Assembly (NCBI GenBank): GCA_026393115.1
Contig: JAPLAU010000028.1
Location: forward strand, 62,001 to 126,000
Reading direction: 5' to 3'
From: Actinomycetota bacterium
GTDB taxonomy: Bacteria; Actinomycetota; Actinomycetes; S36-B12; CAIYMF01
DNA: 64,000 nucleotides
In this document: positions 9,231 through 17,782 of the stretch, in pieces
Layout: each line of letters begins with the position of its first letter
Position numbering within the stretch: the stretch's first letter is position 1
The notes under the pieces: generated by a model
What the model saw: only the letters and a program-made list of their open reading frames with translations
What the model was told of the DNA's origin: nothing
Databases searched by the model: none
Position numbers and translations under genes: made by a program

Positions 9231-10141
9231 TAGGCCGCGGCAAGGAGTCGGAGGAGTTGTCGATGTAGGCGCTCTCCTAAGTCGTGCCAGCCCCAGCGCA
9301 CCATGGAATGGCCCTGCTCTCGCAGCCAGTCCTCCCGGCGTTTCTCGGCGTAGACGTCTTCGGGAGTGTGGTACTTCCATCGACCGTCGGCTTCACCGAT
9401 GAGTCGTGCGGCGCGCCAGAGGAAGTCGACCCGGTACGAGCGTCACGCGTCACGGAATTCCACCTGGCACTCAGGAAGGGGAAGCTCGCGCTCGACAAAC
9501 CACGCGAAAGAACGAGATTCGAGCGGGTTCTCGCGAAGCGGGCTTAACAGGGGCAGGGCACGTTGGGCTCCGCGGAGTCCGCGTGCCCCAGACTGGCGCT
9601 CAATTGCCTCAGAGAGTTGCTCTGATGACGAAAGCCCCCGCCTGAGCGCGGAGTCACCTGCGCTGAGAGCGTCAGCGAGAGGTGACGTGCGGGAAATGTC
9701 GACCCAGGTGCGGGCCGGCGAAGTGACCGGAATTCCGCCACGGTGGACGATGTCAGCATCGGTGAGTTGTGCGAGGCGCACCCGGGTTCCCGACCGGATG
9801 CCGTTCCAGAAGCCCGGAGGCACGACTAATTCGCGACGTGCGGGGACCCCCGATGCCAGCGCCATCTCGTGAACCGTTGCGGCGGAACCATATGCGACGA
9901 CGGCGCCCGAGATACGACGTGCAGCCGACAGTGCCTCAAGTGCATGTCGTATCCGAGCCTGTTCGAAAGGCTCGTCGACGTTGAGGTCGCTGCGCAGATA
10001 CTGGCCTCGAACGAGAGCCACCCAACGCCCGGAGCGGACCCGGTGCCGTATCTCGTCGTCAGTCAGTCCCACGGCCAGTGCCTCGAGGCGCGTCACCACG
10101 CGAGGCAATCCAGGTGGATCGGGACGAGTGAGGCGAGCCAT
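9230..10141 (-). pseudogene. AbiEi-type/DUF559 protein with in-frame stop
   Basis: Reading from ATG 10141 gives 232 residues with an AbiEi-antitoxin-like winged-helix start (GLTDDEIRHRVRSGRWVALV) and ending VEFRDA, then TGA at 9443-9445. The same frame goes straight on: RSYRVDFLW, RLIGEADGRWKYHTPEDVY, EKRREDWLREQGHSMVRWGW and so on to TAA at 9230-9232. That tail is a DUF559 (Vsr-like nuclease fold) domain. One stop codon therefore separates an otherwise intact protein of about 302 residues. Both flanks carry the 57-bp palindromic element. It may be a decaying defence or toxin-antitoxin-like gene; a readthrough product is less likely. Confidence 0.82.
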
Positions 10142-10195
10142 GATTCCTACTCTGACTCATTCGCAGGTGTCACTGCGTTCGTCATCCACAGCCGC

Positions 10196-10252
10196 CCTTC
10201 ATCCATGCGTATCCGTCAATCCAGGCCGGTCTTATGACGGATGGCGATGGAT
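10196..10252. repeat. 57-bp palindromic repeat, copy 2
   Basis: Second copy, same orientation as 9174-9230, lying between the start of the interrupted gene and the YceI-like gene. Arms TTCATCCATGCGTATCCGTC and GACGGATGGCGATGGATGAA (ends at 10255) pair at about 80% of positions. Confidence 0.88.
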
Positions 10253-10281
10253 GAAGTGCAGGAGGCGGCATACTGCTCACC

Positions 10282-10770
10282 GTGAGTGATTCTCCTCTCG
10301 GAACCTTTGTCGCCTCACCAACCGACGCGACGGTGGCGCGCTTGCGCACTCAGCGCATTGGACTGATGAGTTTCGAACTCGAAGCCCCGGTGACCTCAGG
10401 TCGACTTGAGCTCAGTGCCACGCGTTCGGAATTGATGCTCACGTTGAACATTGCTGAAGTACGTGTGGGTAATCCACTCATGCAGGCTGCGGCACGCGCT
10501 CTCGTCGGATCGGGTGAGAGCGCAACGCTCACCTTCGACGCCTATGGACAAGACGACGATGCGATGCATTTCGCCGGCACCGCACGGGCGGGCGATGTTG
10601 AGGTGCCCATGGAAGTCACGGCGGCCGTGGACGAGCAGGGCGACGCAGTGACGATCACCCTCACGGGCTGGGCGCGCTTCACCGATGTGAAGATTCCACT
10701 GCCTGGAATGAGCCGCGTGAACACGATCGAAGTCGATGTGAGTGTAGCTATTCCATTCGTCCGCACTTAG
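10282..10770 (+). CDS. YceI-like domain protein
   Basis: A 162-residue protein starting at GTG 10282. The pattern of alternating beta strands (LGTFVASPTDATVARLR, RLELSATRSELMLTLNIAEV, ATLTFDAYGQDDD, MHFAGTARAGD, VEVPMEVTA, and a closing WARFTDVKIPLPGMSRVN) is that of YceI/lipid-binding lipocalin-like proteins. It has no signal peptide, so it should act in the cytosol. Ligand unknown. CATACT lies 7 bases before GTG, suggesting a leaderless message; the AGGAGG at 10259 is too far for normal use. It runs convergently into the gene at 10787-11323 with a 16-base gap. Confidence 0.72.
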   Translation: MSDSPLGTFVASPTDATVARLRTQRIGLMSFELEAPVTSGRLELSATRSELMLTLNIAEVRVGNPLMQAAARALVGSGESATLTFDAYGQDDDAMHFAGTARAGDVEVPMEVTAAVDEQGDAVTITLTGWARFTDVKIPLPGMSRVNTIEVDVSVAIPFVRT

Positions 10771-10786
10771 AAACGTCGCTCGCCGG

Positions 10787-11323
10787 TCAGTGCGCGATGA
10801 GCGAGAGCGTTTCCTTGAGCAACACGATGGCGAGTCCGACCGCGACGTCGGCAATTCCCCAGGCGATCGATCGCCCCCATGAGGCTCCTCCGCGGCGTGC
10901 GCCAGTGATACCGGCGATGAAGAGGAAAACGATCAAGACCATCTGGGCAAGAAGGATGGAAGTGTTGTGACTGGTGAACGTTCCGGCGATCAGTACCGTG
11001 GCCAATGCGAGAACAGCGGGTACGAGAAACGACCCGGCGAACCACAGTTCGTTGCCCACGCGGTGAGTCGACATTTCTTCACCGTCGACAAGCCGGTGTG
11101 CAACCACCGTCGACCATGCGTGTGCAATCACGATGGCAAGTGACGTCGCGACGATGAGAATAATCAGCGCGGCAGTCGAGTCGACGACAGCCTTGGTCGT
11201 GGCGGCTTCGAGTACGCCGAGCAAGGTCATTGCGCCGTAGATCGTCAGTGCGGTGCGTTCAATGCGCCGCACATGCTCGGCCGACTCGGCGCTAGTCGGC
11301 TCGGGAATGTCCGAATCGCTCAT
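10787..11323 (-). CDS. Four-helix membrane protein of unknown function
   Basis: ATG 11323 overlaps the helicase stop as ATGA, giving 178 residues; a GTG at 11329 is also possible. After a 35-residue cytosolic start there are about four hydrophobic segments (LIILIVATSLAIVIAHAW, and similar spans near residues 98-115, 125-142 and 155-172). No family was recognised. It is translationally coupled to the XPB-type helicase gene, but nothing in it suggests a DNA-repair role. Confidence 0.75.
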   Translation of the reverse strand: MSDSDIPEPTSAESAEHVRRIERTALTIYGAMTLLGVLEAATTKAVVDSTAALIILIVATSLAIVIAHAWSTVVAHRLVDGEEMSTHRVGNELWFAGSFLVPAVLALATVLIAGTFTSHNTSILLAQMVLIVFLFIAGITGARRGGASWGRSIAWGIADVAVGLAIVLLKETLSLIAH

Positions 11324-12972
11324 TCCCACGTTCCTGCGAGCACGTCGTCGGCGTCGACGATGCGGTAGGCGTACCCCTGTTCGGCAAGGAAGCGTTGGCG
11401 GTGCGCGGCGAAATCGGCGTCGACAGTGTCGCGCGACACGATCGCGTAAAACCGTGCAGTGCGGCCATCTTCCTTCGGTCGCAACACCCGACCGAGGCGC
11501 TGTGCTTCTTCCTGCCGCGAACCGAAGGTGCCCGAGACCTGAATCGCGACACCCGCGTCGGGTAGGTCGATTGAGAAGTTGGCGACTTTGCTGACCACGA
11601 GCACGCGCGTCTCACCTGATCGGAACGAGTCGTAAAGCCGTTGACGCTCTTTGACCGGCATCTCGCCTGTGATCACGGGTGCGTTGAGTCTGTCGCCAAG
11701 ATCGTGTAACTGGTCGAGGTACTGACCGATGACCAGCACGTGATCGTCGGAATGCTGGCGAACAAGTGCCTCGACCACGCGACTCTTGTGGGGTGTCGTA
11801 GCCGCGAGTCGGTAGCGCTCTTCGGGCTCGGCCGTGGCGTACGCCAATCGATCATTGTCGGGAAGTGTCACACGCACTTCAACACAATCGGCTGGTGCGA
11901 TCCACCCCTGCGCCTCAATGTCTTTCCACGGAGCGTCGTAGCGCTTGGGTCCGATCAGTGAGAACACGTCTCCTTCGCGGCCGTCTTCGCGCACCAGAGT
12001 CGCGGTGAGCCCCAAACGTCGCCGTGACTGAATATCGGCGGTGAATCGGAAGATGGGGGCCGGCAACAAGTGGACCTCGTCGTACATGATCAGGCCCCAG
12101 TCGCGCGAATCGAACAGGTCAAGATGCGCGTACACGCCATTCCGCTTGGTCGTCATCACTTGGTACGTGGCGATCGTGACAGGACGAATCTCCTTGCGGG
12201 CACCTGAGTACTCGCCGATTTCCTCTTCGGTCAGCGTGGTGCGCTTGAGTAACTCGTCGCGCCACTGCCGGGCAGCAACGGTGTTGGTCACCAGAATCAA
12301 GGTGGTTGCCTGAACGAGGGCCATCGCGGCGGCACCCACGATGGTCTTGCCCGCGCCGCATGGGAGGACCACTACGCCTGAGCCACCGTGCCAGAAACCT
12401 TCAGCGGCTTCACGCTGGTAGGTGCGCAATTCCCACCCCTCTTCGCGCAAAGCGATGGGGTGCGCTTCACCGTCGACGTAGCCAGCGAGGTCGTTAGCGG
12501 GCCAGCCGAGTCGAAGAAGTACCTGCTTGAGATTGCCGCGCTCACTCGGGTGAACGGCTACCGTCAACGTGTCAATGCGTGAGCCGACGAGTGGCGCTAT
12601 CTTGCGACTGCGCAAGACCTCTTCGAGTACCGCTTGGTCGATTGCGTGCAGAACCAGACCGTGAGTGGGATGGGCCAACAACTGCAGCCGGCCGTAGCGC
12701 GACATAATCTCGGCGACGTCGATGAGCAGCGCATGTGGCACCGGATAGCGCGAATAGCGCAAGAGCACATCGACCACTTGCTCGGCATCGTGACCGGCAG
12801 CACTGGCATTCCACAGGGCCAGCGGAGTGATTCGGTAGGTGTGTACATGCTCGGGAGCGCGCTCGAGTTCGGCGAACGGAGCTATCGCGTGGCGACAGGC
12901 TTCGGAGTCCTCATGGTCGATTTCGAGCAGCAGTGTCTTGTCGCTCTGCACAATCAGGGGTCCGTCGGTCAC
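11320..12972 (-). CDS. DNA repair helicase XPB (bacterial SF2 helicase)
   Basis: A 3'-5' DNA helicase of the XPB/Rad25 type. GTG 12972 ([13 protein letters not shown]) matches the usual start of this family and gives 550 residues. Residues 1-180 form the family's N-terminal domain. Walker A is [11 protein letters not shown] (203-213), motif II is DEVH (298-301), motif III TAT at about 323, and motif [12 protein letters not shown] lies near the C-terminus. It is divergent from cysD with a 65-base gap, and GATGAT lies six bases before GTG. A Helicase_C_3 gene pair sits 5 kb away, a partnership also seen in mycobacteria. Confidence 0.93.
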   Translation of the reverse strand: MTDGPLIVQSDKTLLLEIDHEDSEACRHAIAPFAELERAPEHVHTYRITPLALWNASAAGHDAEQVVDVLLRYSRYPVPHALLIDVAEIMSRYGRLQLLAHPTHGLVLHAIDQAVLEEVLRSRKIAPLVGSRIDTLTVAVHPSERGNLKQVLLRLGWPANDLAGYVDGEAHPIALREEGWELRTYQREAAEGFWHGGSGVVVLPCGAGKTIVGAAAMALVQATTLILVTNTVAARQWRDELLKRTTLTEEEIGEYSGARKEIRPVTIATYQVMTTKRNGVYAHLDLFDSRDWGLIMYDEVHLLPAPIFRFTADIQSRRRLGLTATLVREDGREGDVFSLIGPKRYDAPWKDIEAQGWIAPADCVEVRVTLPDNDRLAYATAEPEERYRLAATTPHKSRVVEALVRQHSDDHVLVIGQYLDQLHDLGDRLNAPVITGEMPVKERQRLYDSFRSGETRVLVVSKVANFSIDLPDAGVAIQVSGTFGSRQEEAQRLGRVLRPKEDGRTARFYAIVSRDTVDADFAAHRQRFLAEQGYAYRIVDADDVLAGTWE

Positions 12973-13025
12973 GTACCCATCATCGCGCAGGGGACCGGCA
13001 TCGTTGTGGTCGGCCGTGCGTCCGT

Positions 13026-13031
13026 TACGGT
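13026..13031 (+). promoter_or_regulatory. Leaderless -10 of cysD
   Basis: TACGGT, six bases, then GTG 13038, with no Shine-Dalgarno sequence. Transcription is predicted to begin at the start codon. Confidence 0.55.
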
Positions 13032-13037
13032 CATCAC

Positions 13038-13934
13038 GTGGCTGACCTTCTCGATGCACTTGAGGCGGAGGGCGTGTGGGCGCTGCGAGAGGCGGCCGCA
13101 GCCTTCCGACGACCAGTGCTGCTCTACAGCATTGGTAAGGATTCGGGCGTTCTCCTGCACCTCGCCCGTAAGGCGTTCTACCCCGGCCCCATCCCTTTCC
13201 CTGTGATGCACGTCGACACCACCTGGAAATTCCGCGACATGATCACCTTCCGAGACCAGATGGTGTCCGAATACCAACTCGAACTCATCGTTGCGACGAA
13301 CGAGGCGGCAGTCGCCGAGGGAGTGACTCCCTTCTCACACGGCTCGCAGGAGTACACGCGGCTGATGAAAACGGTCGCACTGCGCGAGGCACTGGATGAA
13401 TACGGGTTCGATGCGGCCATCGGTGGATCGCGCCGTGACGAAGAACGCAGTCGGGCCAAGGAACGCATTTTTAGCTTGCGGATGCCCGGCCATCGCTGGG
13501 AACCGCGTCGGCAGCGCCCCGAACTGTGGCGTTCGGTCAACAGTGAATTGGTCGAGGGTCAGACCATGCGCGTGTTCCCTCTGTCGAACTGGACCGAGCT
13601 TGACGTCTGGCGCTACATCCGCCGCGAAGGGCTTCCCGTTGTGCCCCTGTACTTCGCGGCTGAACGCCCGGTGGTGGTGCGCCAAGGACAACTCATCGTT
13701 GTCGATGATGAGCGCATGCAGTTCGAGCCGGGGGAGACCTCGCAGCAGCGGCTCGTGCGATTCAGGTCGCTGGGCTGCTATCCGCTGAGTGCGGCAGTGG
13801 CAAGTTCGGCCGACACACTCGACGACGTGATTGCCGAGATGGAGTCGAGTAACGAAAGTGAACGAGCGGGCCGACTCATCGATGGCGAAGGCAGTGCCTC
13901 AATGGAGTCCAAAAAGGTGGAGGGCTACTTCTGA
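13038..13934 (+). CDS. cysD: Sulfate adenylyltransferase subunit 2
   Basis: CysD makes adenosine 5'-phosphosulfate from ATP and sulfate together with the GTPase CysN. The PP-loop motif [10 protein letters not shown] is at residues 31-40, followed by the family blocks [27 protein letters not shown] and [18 protein letters not shown] 13038 gives 298 residues, the normal length. Residues upstream of it in the same frame are arginine-rich and unlike the family. The TGA overlaps the cysNC ATG by one base (TGATG), so the two subunits are coupled. Confidence 0.97.
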   Translation: MADLLDALEAEGVWALREAAAAFRRPVLLYSIGKDSGVLLHLARKAFYPGPIPFPVMHVDTTWKFRDMITFRDQMVSEYQLELIVATNEAAVAEGVTPFSHGSQEYTRLMKTVALREALDEYGFDAAIGGSRRDEERSRAKERIFSLRMPGHRWEPRRQRPELWRSVNSELVEGQTMRVFPLSNWTELDVWRYIRREGLPVVPLYFAAERPVVVRQGQLIVVDDERMQFEPGETSQQRLVRFRSLGCYPLSAAVASSADTLDDVIAEMESSNESERAGRLIDGEGSASMESKKVEGYF

Positions 13935-15766
13935 TGGCACTCGCTCCACTCGTGAGGCTCGTTGCCTGCGGCAGTGTCGACGACGGTAAGTCGACACTCA
14001 TCGGCCGGCTCTTGGCCGGAACCGGCTCGGTGCCAGACGACCAGTTGCAGATGGCGCGTACGACGCGACGCTCGGGCAGCACCGTGGCGCCGGGTGAGAT
14101 CGACTATTCGCTGCTCACCGATGGGCTCGAGTCAGAGCGCGAGCAAGGCATCACCATCGACGTCGCCTACCGACACATGGAATTGCCGTCGCACCGGCGT
14201 CTGATCATTGCCGATGCTCCTGGGCACGAGCAATACACGCGCAACATGGCCGTCGCTGCCTCGACGGCCGACGTGGCGCTCTTGCTCGTCGACGCCGAAC
14301 GTGGCGTGCGCACACAAACGTTGCGGCATCTCACTATTTGCTCGCTCATGGGCGTACGTCACGCGGTCATCGCCGTGAACAAACTTGATGCACTCGGTTT
14401 TGACGAAACGGTTTTCGAAGGCATTGCCGACACGTTGCTTCCCGCTGCCGAGAGACTTGGAATCGAGCGCGTCGATGTCATTCCAGTCAGTGCTCTCGAA
14501 GGCGACAACGTCCTTGAGCGCAGTGGTCGTACACCGTGGTACGACGGCCCGACGCTACTCGAGATTCTCGACCAGTCAGAGGCCATCACCAATGGTGAGG
14601 CCGGACTCCGACTGCCGGTGCAGACCATCGTGCGCGCGCCCGGATTCCGAGGTGTCGCTGGAACGATCGCGACCGGAACCGTGCGTGCCGGCGATCGTCT
14701 TGAGGTAGCCGGTCGCTCGCTCACCGCCACCGTTGCCGAAATCGTGCGCTTGAATGCTTCACCGGAATCGGCCGAGGCGGGCGAGGCGGTCTGTCTGCGG
14801 CTGGAACCCGATGTTGATATCACGCGCGGTGACGTGCTGACGTCGGTTGACGACACCTGCCACCCGGCCGATCGATTCTCGGCCGAGTTGGTCTGGTGTG
14901 GCGACGAACCGCTAGCACATGGACGCTCGTACCTCTTAGTGTGTGGACCTCTCACGGTCCCGGCGGTGGTCACGGCCGTTCGTCACCGACTGGATGTCGA
15001 GTCGGGCAGTCTGGAAGCCGCTCGGCTACTGGCACTCAATGACGTCGGTCGCGTCGATATCGCGACGGATGCGCCCGTACCCCTCGACTCCTACGAGCGC
15101 AGCCGACACACGGGCAGCTTCCTTCTTGTCGATCGAGTAACGGGCGACACAGTCGCCGCCGGAATGGTGCGCTTCGCGCTGCGTCGCGCTGAAAACATCA
15201 CCCGACAGGAGTACGTGGTCGATCGCGACGCCCGACGCCGTATCAAGGGACACCCCGCGGGAGTGGTGTGGCTCACCGGACTGTCGGGTGCGGGCAAATC
15301 GACGATTGCGAACGAGGCCGAACAGCGCTTGCATGCACTCGGCGTGCACACCTACCTGCTCGATGGTGACAACGTGCGTTTCGGTCTCAACAAGGACCTG
15401 GGTTTCACTCCGGAGGATCGAGCGGAGAATGTGCGTCGAGTTGCCGAGGTGGCGCGACTGATGGTCGATGCCGGGCTGGTCGTGCTCGTCGCACTGGTCT
15501 CCCCGTTCCGTGGTGATCGTGAGGCGGCACGTGAGCTCTTCGAAGACGGTGAATTCATCGAAGTGTTCGTCGACACTCCGCTCGATGTGTGTGCGGCGCG
15601 CGATCCTAAGGGTCTGTACGCGAGAGCAGCCGCCGGGCAACTGCCGAACCTCACCGGCGTGGGGCAAGACTACGAACCGCCCACGCATGCCGAACTGGTG
15701 CTCTCGGGAACGGATTCCGCGGACGCGTCGGCCGCAGCTATCGTCGCCGCCGTGCTGGCGGAGTAG
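13934..15766 (+). CDS. cysNC: Bifunctional sulfate adenylyltransferase GTPase / APS kinase
   Basis: A 610-residue fusion. The N-terminal GTPase has GSVDDGKST (13-21), DAPGHEQ (94-100) and NKLD (149-152), followed by EF-Tu-like beta-barrel domains. The C-terminal APS kinase starts near residue 440 with Walker A GLSGAGKST, then LLDGDNVRFGLNKDLGF and the lid RDPKGLYARA. It therefore drives APS formation with GTP hydrolysis and phosphorylates APS to PAPS in one protein, as in Mycobacterium CysNC. GGAGGG precedes the start. It ends 6 bases from the convergent M20 peptidase. No PAPS reductase gene is nearby. Confidence 0.97.
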   Translation: MALAPLVRLVACGSVDDGKSTLIGRLLAGTGSVPDDQLQMARTTRRSGSTVAPGEIDYSLLTDGLESEREQGITIDVAYRHMELPSHRRLIIADAPGHEQYTRNMAVAASTADVALLLVDAERGVRTQTLRHLTICSLMGVRHAVIAVNKLDALGFDETVFEGIADTLLPAAERLGIERVDVIPVSALEGDNVLERSGRTPWYDGPTLLEILDQSEAITNGEAGLRLPVQTIVRAPGFRGVAGTIATGTVRAGDRLEVAGRSLTATVAEIVRLNASPESAEAGEAVCLRLEPDVDITRGDVLTSVDDTCHPADRFSAELVWCGDEPLAHGRSYLLVCGPLTVPAVVTAVRHRLDVESGSLEAARLLALNDVGRVDIATDAPVPLDSYERSRHTGSFLLVDRVTGDTVAAGMVRFALRRAENITRQEYVVDRDARRRIKGHPAGVVWLTGLSGAGKSTIANEAEQRLHALGVHTYLLDGDNVRFGLNKDLGFTPEDRAENVRRVAEVARLMVDAGLVVLVALVSPFRGDREAARELFEDGEFIEVFVDTPLDVCAARDPKGLYARAAAGQLPNLTGVGQDYEPPTHAELVLSGTDSADASAAAIVAAVLAE

Positions 15767-15772
15767 GCCCGA

Positions 15773-16930
15773 CTACGCCGTCAACAAGTCGAGAACCAAA
15801 GCGGCCACGATGGCAGCTCGCTGCGGCATGGCCTCGGCAAGTACCCATTCGTCGATCGCGTGTGCACCTGCGCCCACGGCCCCAAGGCCGTCCAGCGTCG
15901 GAACTCCTGCCTCGGCCGTGATGTTGCCATCACTGGCACCACCCACAGCACGCGCTCCGGGATAGGTGATGCCGAGGGTTGGGCAGAGCGCGTCGACTCT
16001 CGACACGAGTGACAGTGCCGCCGATTCGGGCATCGCATGCCGATTGATGCCGCCCTCGACGTCTGCGTGGGCGCCCTGCATCAACGAGTCGTCGGTGATG
16101 AGGGCTCGTACTCCGTCATCGATTCGTTGCTGGTCGGCCAGCGACCATGCACGAACGTCGAGCATCAATGTGGCGTGATCGGGCACCGTGTTTCCCGTGG
16201 TGCCGGCCGACGCCAGTGTCGGCGTGACCGTTGATTCGGCGGCTTCATCCGCCAGGCTTCCGACGGCGAGAGCGAGTCGCGCCATCGCGAGCATCGCGTT
16301 GATGCCACTCGCCGGATCGAGTCCTGCGTGAGCTGCGCGACCGTGCACGGTGATCTGGTACCACGAGGTTCCCTTGCGAGCATTCTTGAGTGCACCGTCA
16401 ATGGACGGTTCGAGAACAAGCGCAGCCTCCGCACGCTCGCACGATTCCAGGATCAGCGCTTTGGACCGCGCGGAACCGATTTCCTCGTCGGTGGTGAGGA
16501 GCAGTCCGACATCGGCCGTGGGAAGGTGGGCAAGTACCTCGGTCAACGCGTAGATGGCCTGCACGGCGCCGGCCTTCATGTCGAAGACACCAGGTCCGCG
16601 CAACACGGTGCCACGCTCTTCGACAGTGACCGACCAGGGAATGTCGCGCAGCGTTCCACATGGCCAGACGGTGTCGAGATGGCCCAGGAGAAGCACGCGC
16701 GGAGTGTCGGGTCCCCAGCGCAGAACCGAACACCCTTCGTGCGTTTCAACCCGTGCAGGGGTCGGAAGGTGCTGTCCGCACAGGCGTTCGGCCACCACAA
16801 TGGCTTCGCGGCATGCTTCGGGGTCGGATGAAGGCGACTCGACCTCGACAAGCGCGCGGGTGTCGTCAATCATCTCGGCAAGGCGGCTTTGGAGTCGCGT
16901 TGCCATCTGTGTCGCTTCGGCTTTCTGCAC
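15773..16930 (-). CDS. M20 family metallopeptidase
   Basis: A zinc-dependent exopeptidase or amidohydrolase of the M20/ArgE-CPG2 type. GTG 16930 (VQKAEATQMATRLQ) gives 385 residues; ATG 16906 is an alternative. The metal and catalytic blocks are GHLDTVWP, GVFDMKAG (metal Asp), TTDEEIGS (catalytic and metal Glu), EPS and a late HAIDEWV. The dimerisation domain starts near KGTSWYQITVHGRAAHAG. Substrate is probably an N-acyl or di-peptidic amino acid. The GNAT gene on the other strand shares its promoter region, which suggests linked roles. Confidence 0.9.
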   Translation of the reverse strand: MQKAEATQMATRLQSRLAEMIDDTRALVEVESPSSDPEACREAIVVAERLCGQHLPTPARVETHEGCSVLRWGPDTPRVLLLGHLDTVWPCGTLRDIPWSVTVEERGTVLRGPGVFDMKAGAVQAIYALTEVLAHLPTADVGLLLTTDEEIGSARSKALILESCERAEAALVLEPSIDGALKNARKGTSWYQITVHGRAAHAGLDPASGINAMLAMARLALAVGSLADEAAESTVTPTLASAGTTGNTVPDHATLMLDVRAWSLADQQRIDDGVRALITDDSLMQGAHADVEGGINRHAMPESAALSLVSRVDALCPTLGITYPGARAVGGASDGNITAEAGVPTLDGLGAVGAGAHAIDEWVLAEAMPQRAAIVAALVLDLLTA

Positions 16931-16935
16931 GCCAC

Positions 16936-16942
16936 TACCGTA
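16936..16942. promoter_or_regulatory. Overlapping back-to-back leaderless -10 elements
   Basis: The 7-mer TACCGTA reads TACCGT on the plus strand, six bases before ATG 16948. It reads TACGGT on the minus strand, six bases before GTG 16930. Both divergent genes would have leaderless mRNAs from -10 boxes that share five of six positions. Confidence 0.6.
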
Positions 16943-16947
16943 GGGCC

Positions 16948-17778
16948 ATGCCTGCCCCGACTGATGACGTGTACGGAGAAGCGGTCGAAGCGGTCGCCGC
17001 GGCCGAGGCGGCCGCTGCCCGAGCAGGTGTGGTGGTGCGCTCATTGCATTCCATCCCCGACCTTGAGAAGGCACGAGTTGTCTTCGATACGACGTGGCCC
17101 TTGCCGGGGGGTGGAACGACGATGGAAATGAACCTATTGCGCGCATTGGAACATTCCGAGTGCTACGTGTCGGCCGCCTTTGCAGTCGAAGATCCCGATG
17201 GGGATGCCGTGGGAGCCGCACTTGCATTTTTAGGCCGTCATGAAGGCGAGGGTGGCATTCGCGAATTGCATCTGCATTCGCATATGGCGGCGGCGCTTCC
17301 CCTGTGGCGCGACCGTCACATCGGTACCGCGCTTAAATTGCATCAGCGGGCGTGGGCGATTCGCCACGGCATCGCCGTTATCGCCTGGACATTCGATCCC
17401 CTTGTTCGACGCAATGCGCGTCTCAATCTGGTCAAACTCGGTGCCGAAGTGTCGGAGTATCTTCCCGACTTCTATGGCGAAATGACCGACGCCATCAATG
17501 CCGGTGACCGTACCGATCGGCTGATGGCCTGGTGGGTCGTCGACTCAGAGCGCGCACGCGTGGCAGCCCGCGGGGGACTCACCCCGATTGCAGCGACCGA
17601 TGGTGCGCGCGTGGTGCCGCTGCCGGACGACATCGTGGCGATCCGTGCTGCTGACCCCGAGGAAGCATTGCGCTGGCGGTTGGACGTGCGTGCCGCCATG
17701 GTCGAGGCACTGAGCGAGGGGTACACGGTCGGTGGAGTTGATTCCGACGGTTCGTATGTGCTGCTACCCCCGGGTTGA
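16948..17778 (+). CDS. GNAT-superfamily acetyltransferase (COG3375-like)
   Basis: A 276-residue protein from ATG 16948. The block HSHMAAALPLWRDRHIGTAL is the acetyl-CoA-binding segment, with R-D-R-H-I-G in place of the usual Q/RxxGxG/A, followed by KLHQRAWAIRHGI and AWTFDPLVRRNARLNLVKLG, as I remember for the COG3375 group. These proteins often sit beside M20-type hydrolases or N-acylamino acid enzymes, and here the divergent neighbour is such a peptidase. The acceptor is unknown. Confidence 0.8.
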   Translation: MPAPTDDVYGEAVEAVAAAEAAAARAGVVVRSLHSIPDLEKARVVFDTTWPLPGGGTTMEMNLLRALEHSECYVSAAFAVEDPDGDAVGAALAFLGRHEGEGGIRELHLHSHMAAALPLWRDRHIGTALKLHQRAWAIRHGIAVIAWTFDPLVRRNARLNLVKLGAEVSEYLPDFYGEMTDAINAGDRTDRLMAWWVVDSERARVAARGGLTPIAATDGARVVPLPDDIVAIRAADPEEALRWRLDVRAAMVEALSEGYTVGGVDSDGSYVLLPPG

Positions 17779-17782
17779 GCGT

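Noticed and set aside
16660-16947. N-terminal extension of the acetyltransferase
   Set aside because: Lies opposite the M20 peptidase coding region and has no family similarity; ATG 16948 is preferred.
16931-17227. N-terminal extension of the M20 peptidase by about 99 codons
   Set aside because: The extension lies opposite the acetyltransferase gene, is Arg/Pro-rich and does not match the family; GTG 16930 has a well-placed -10.
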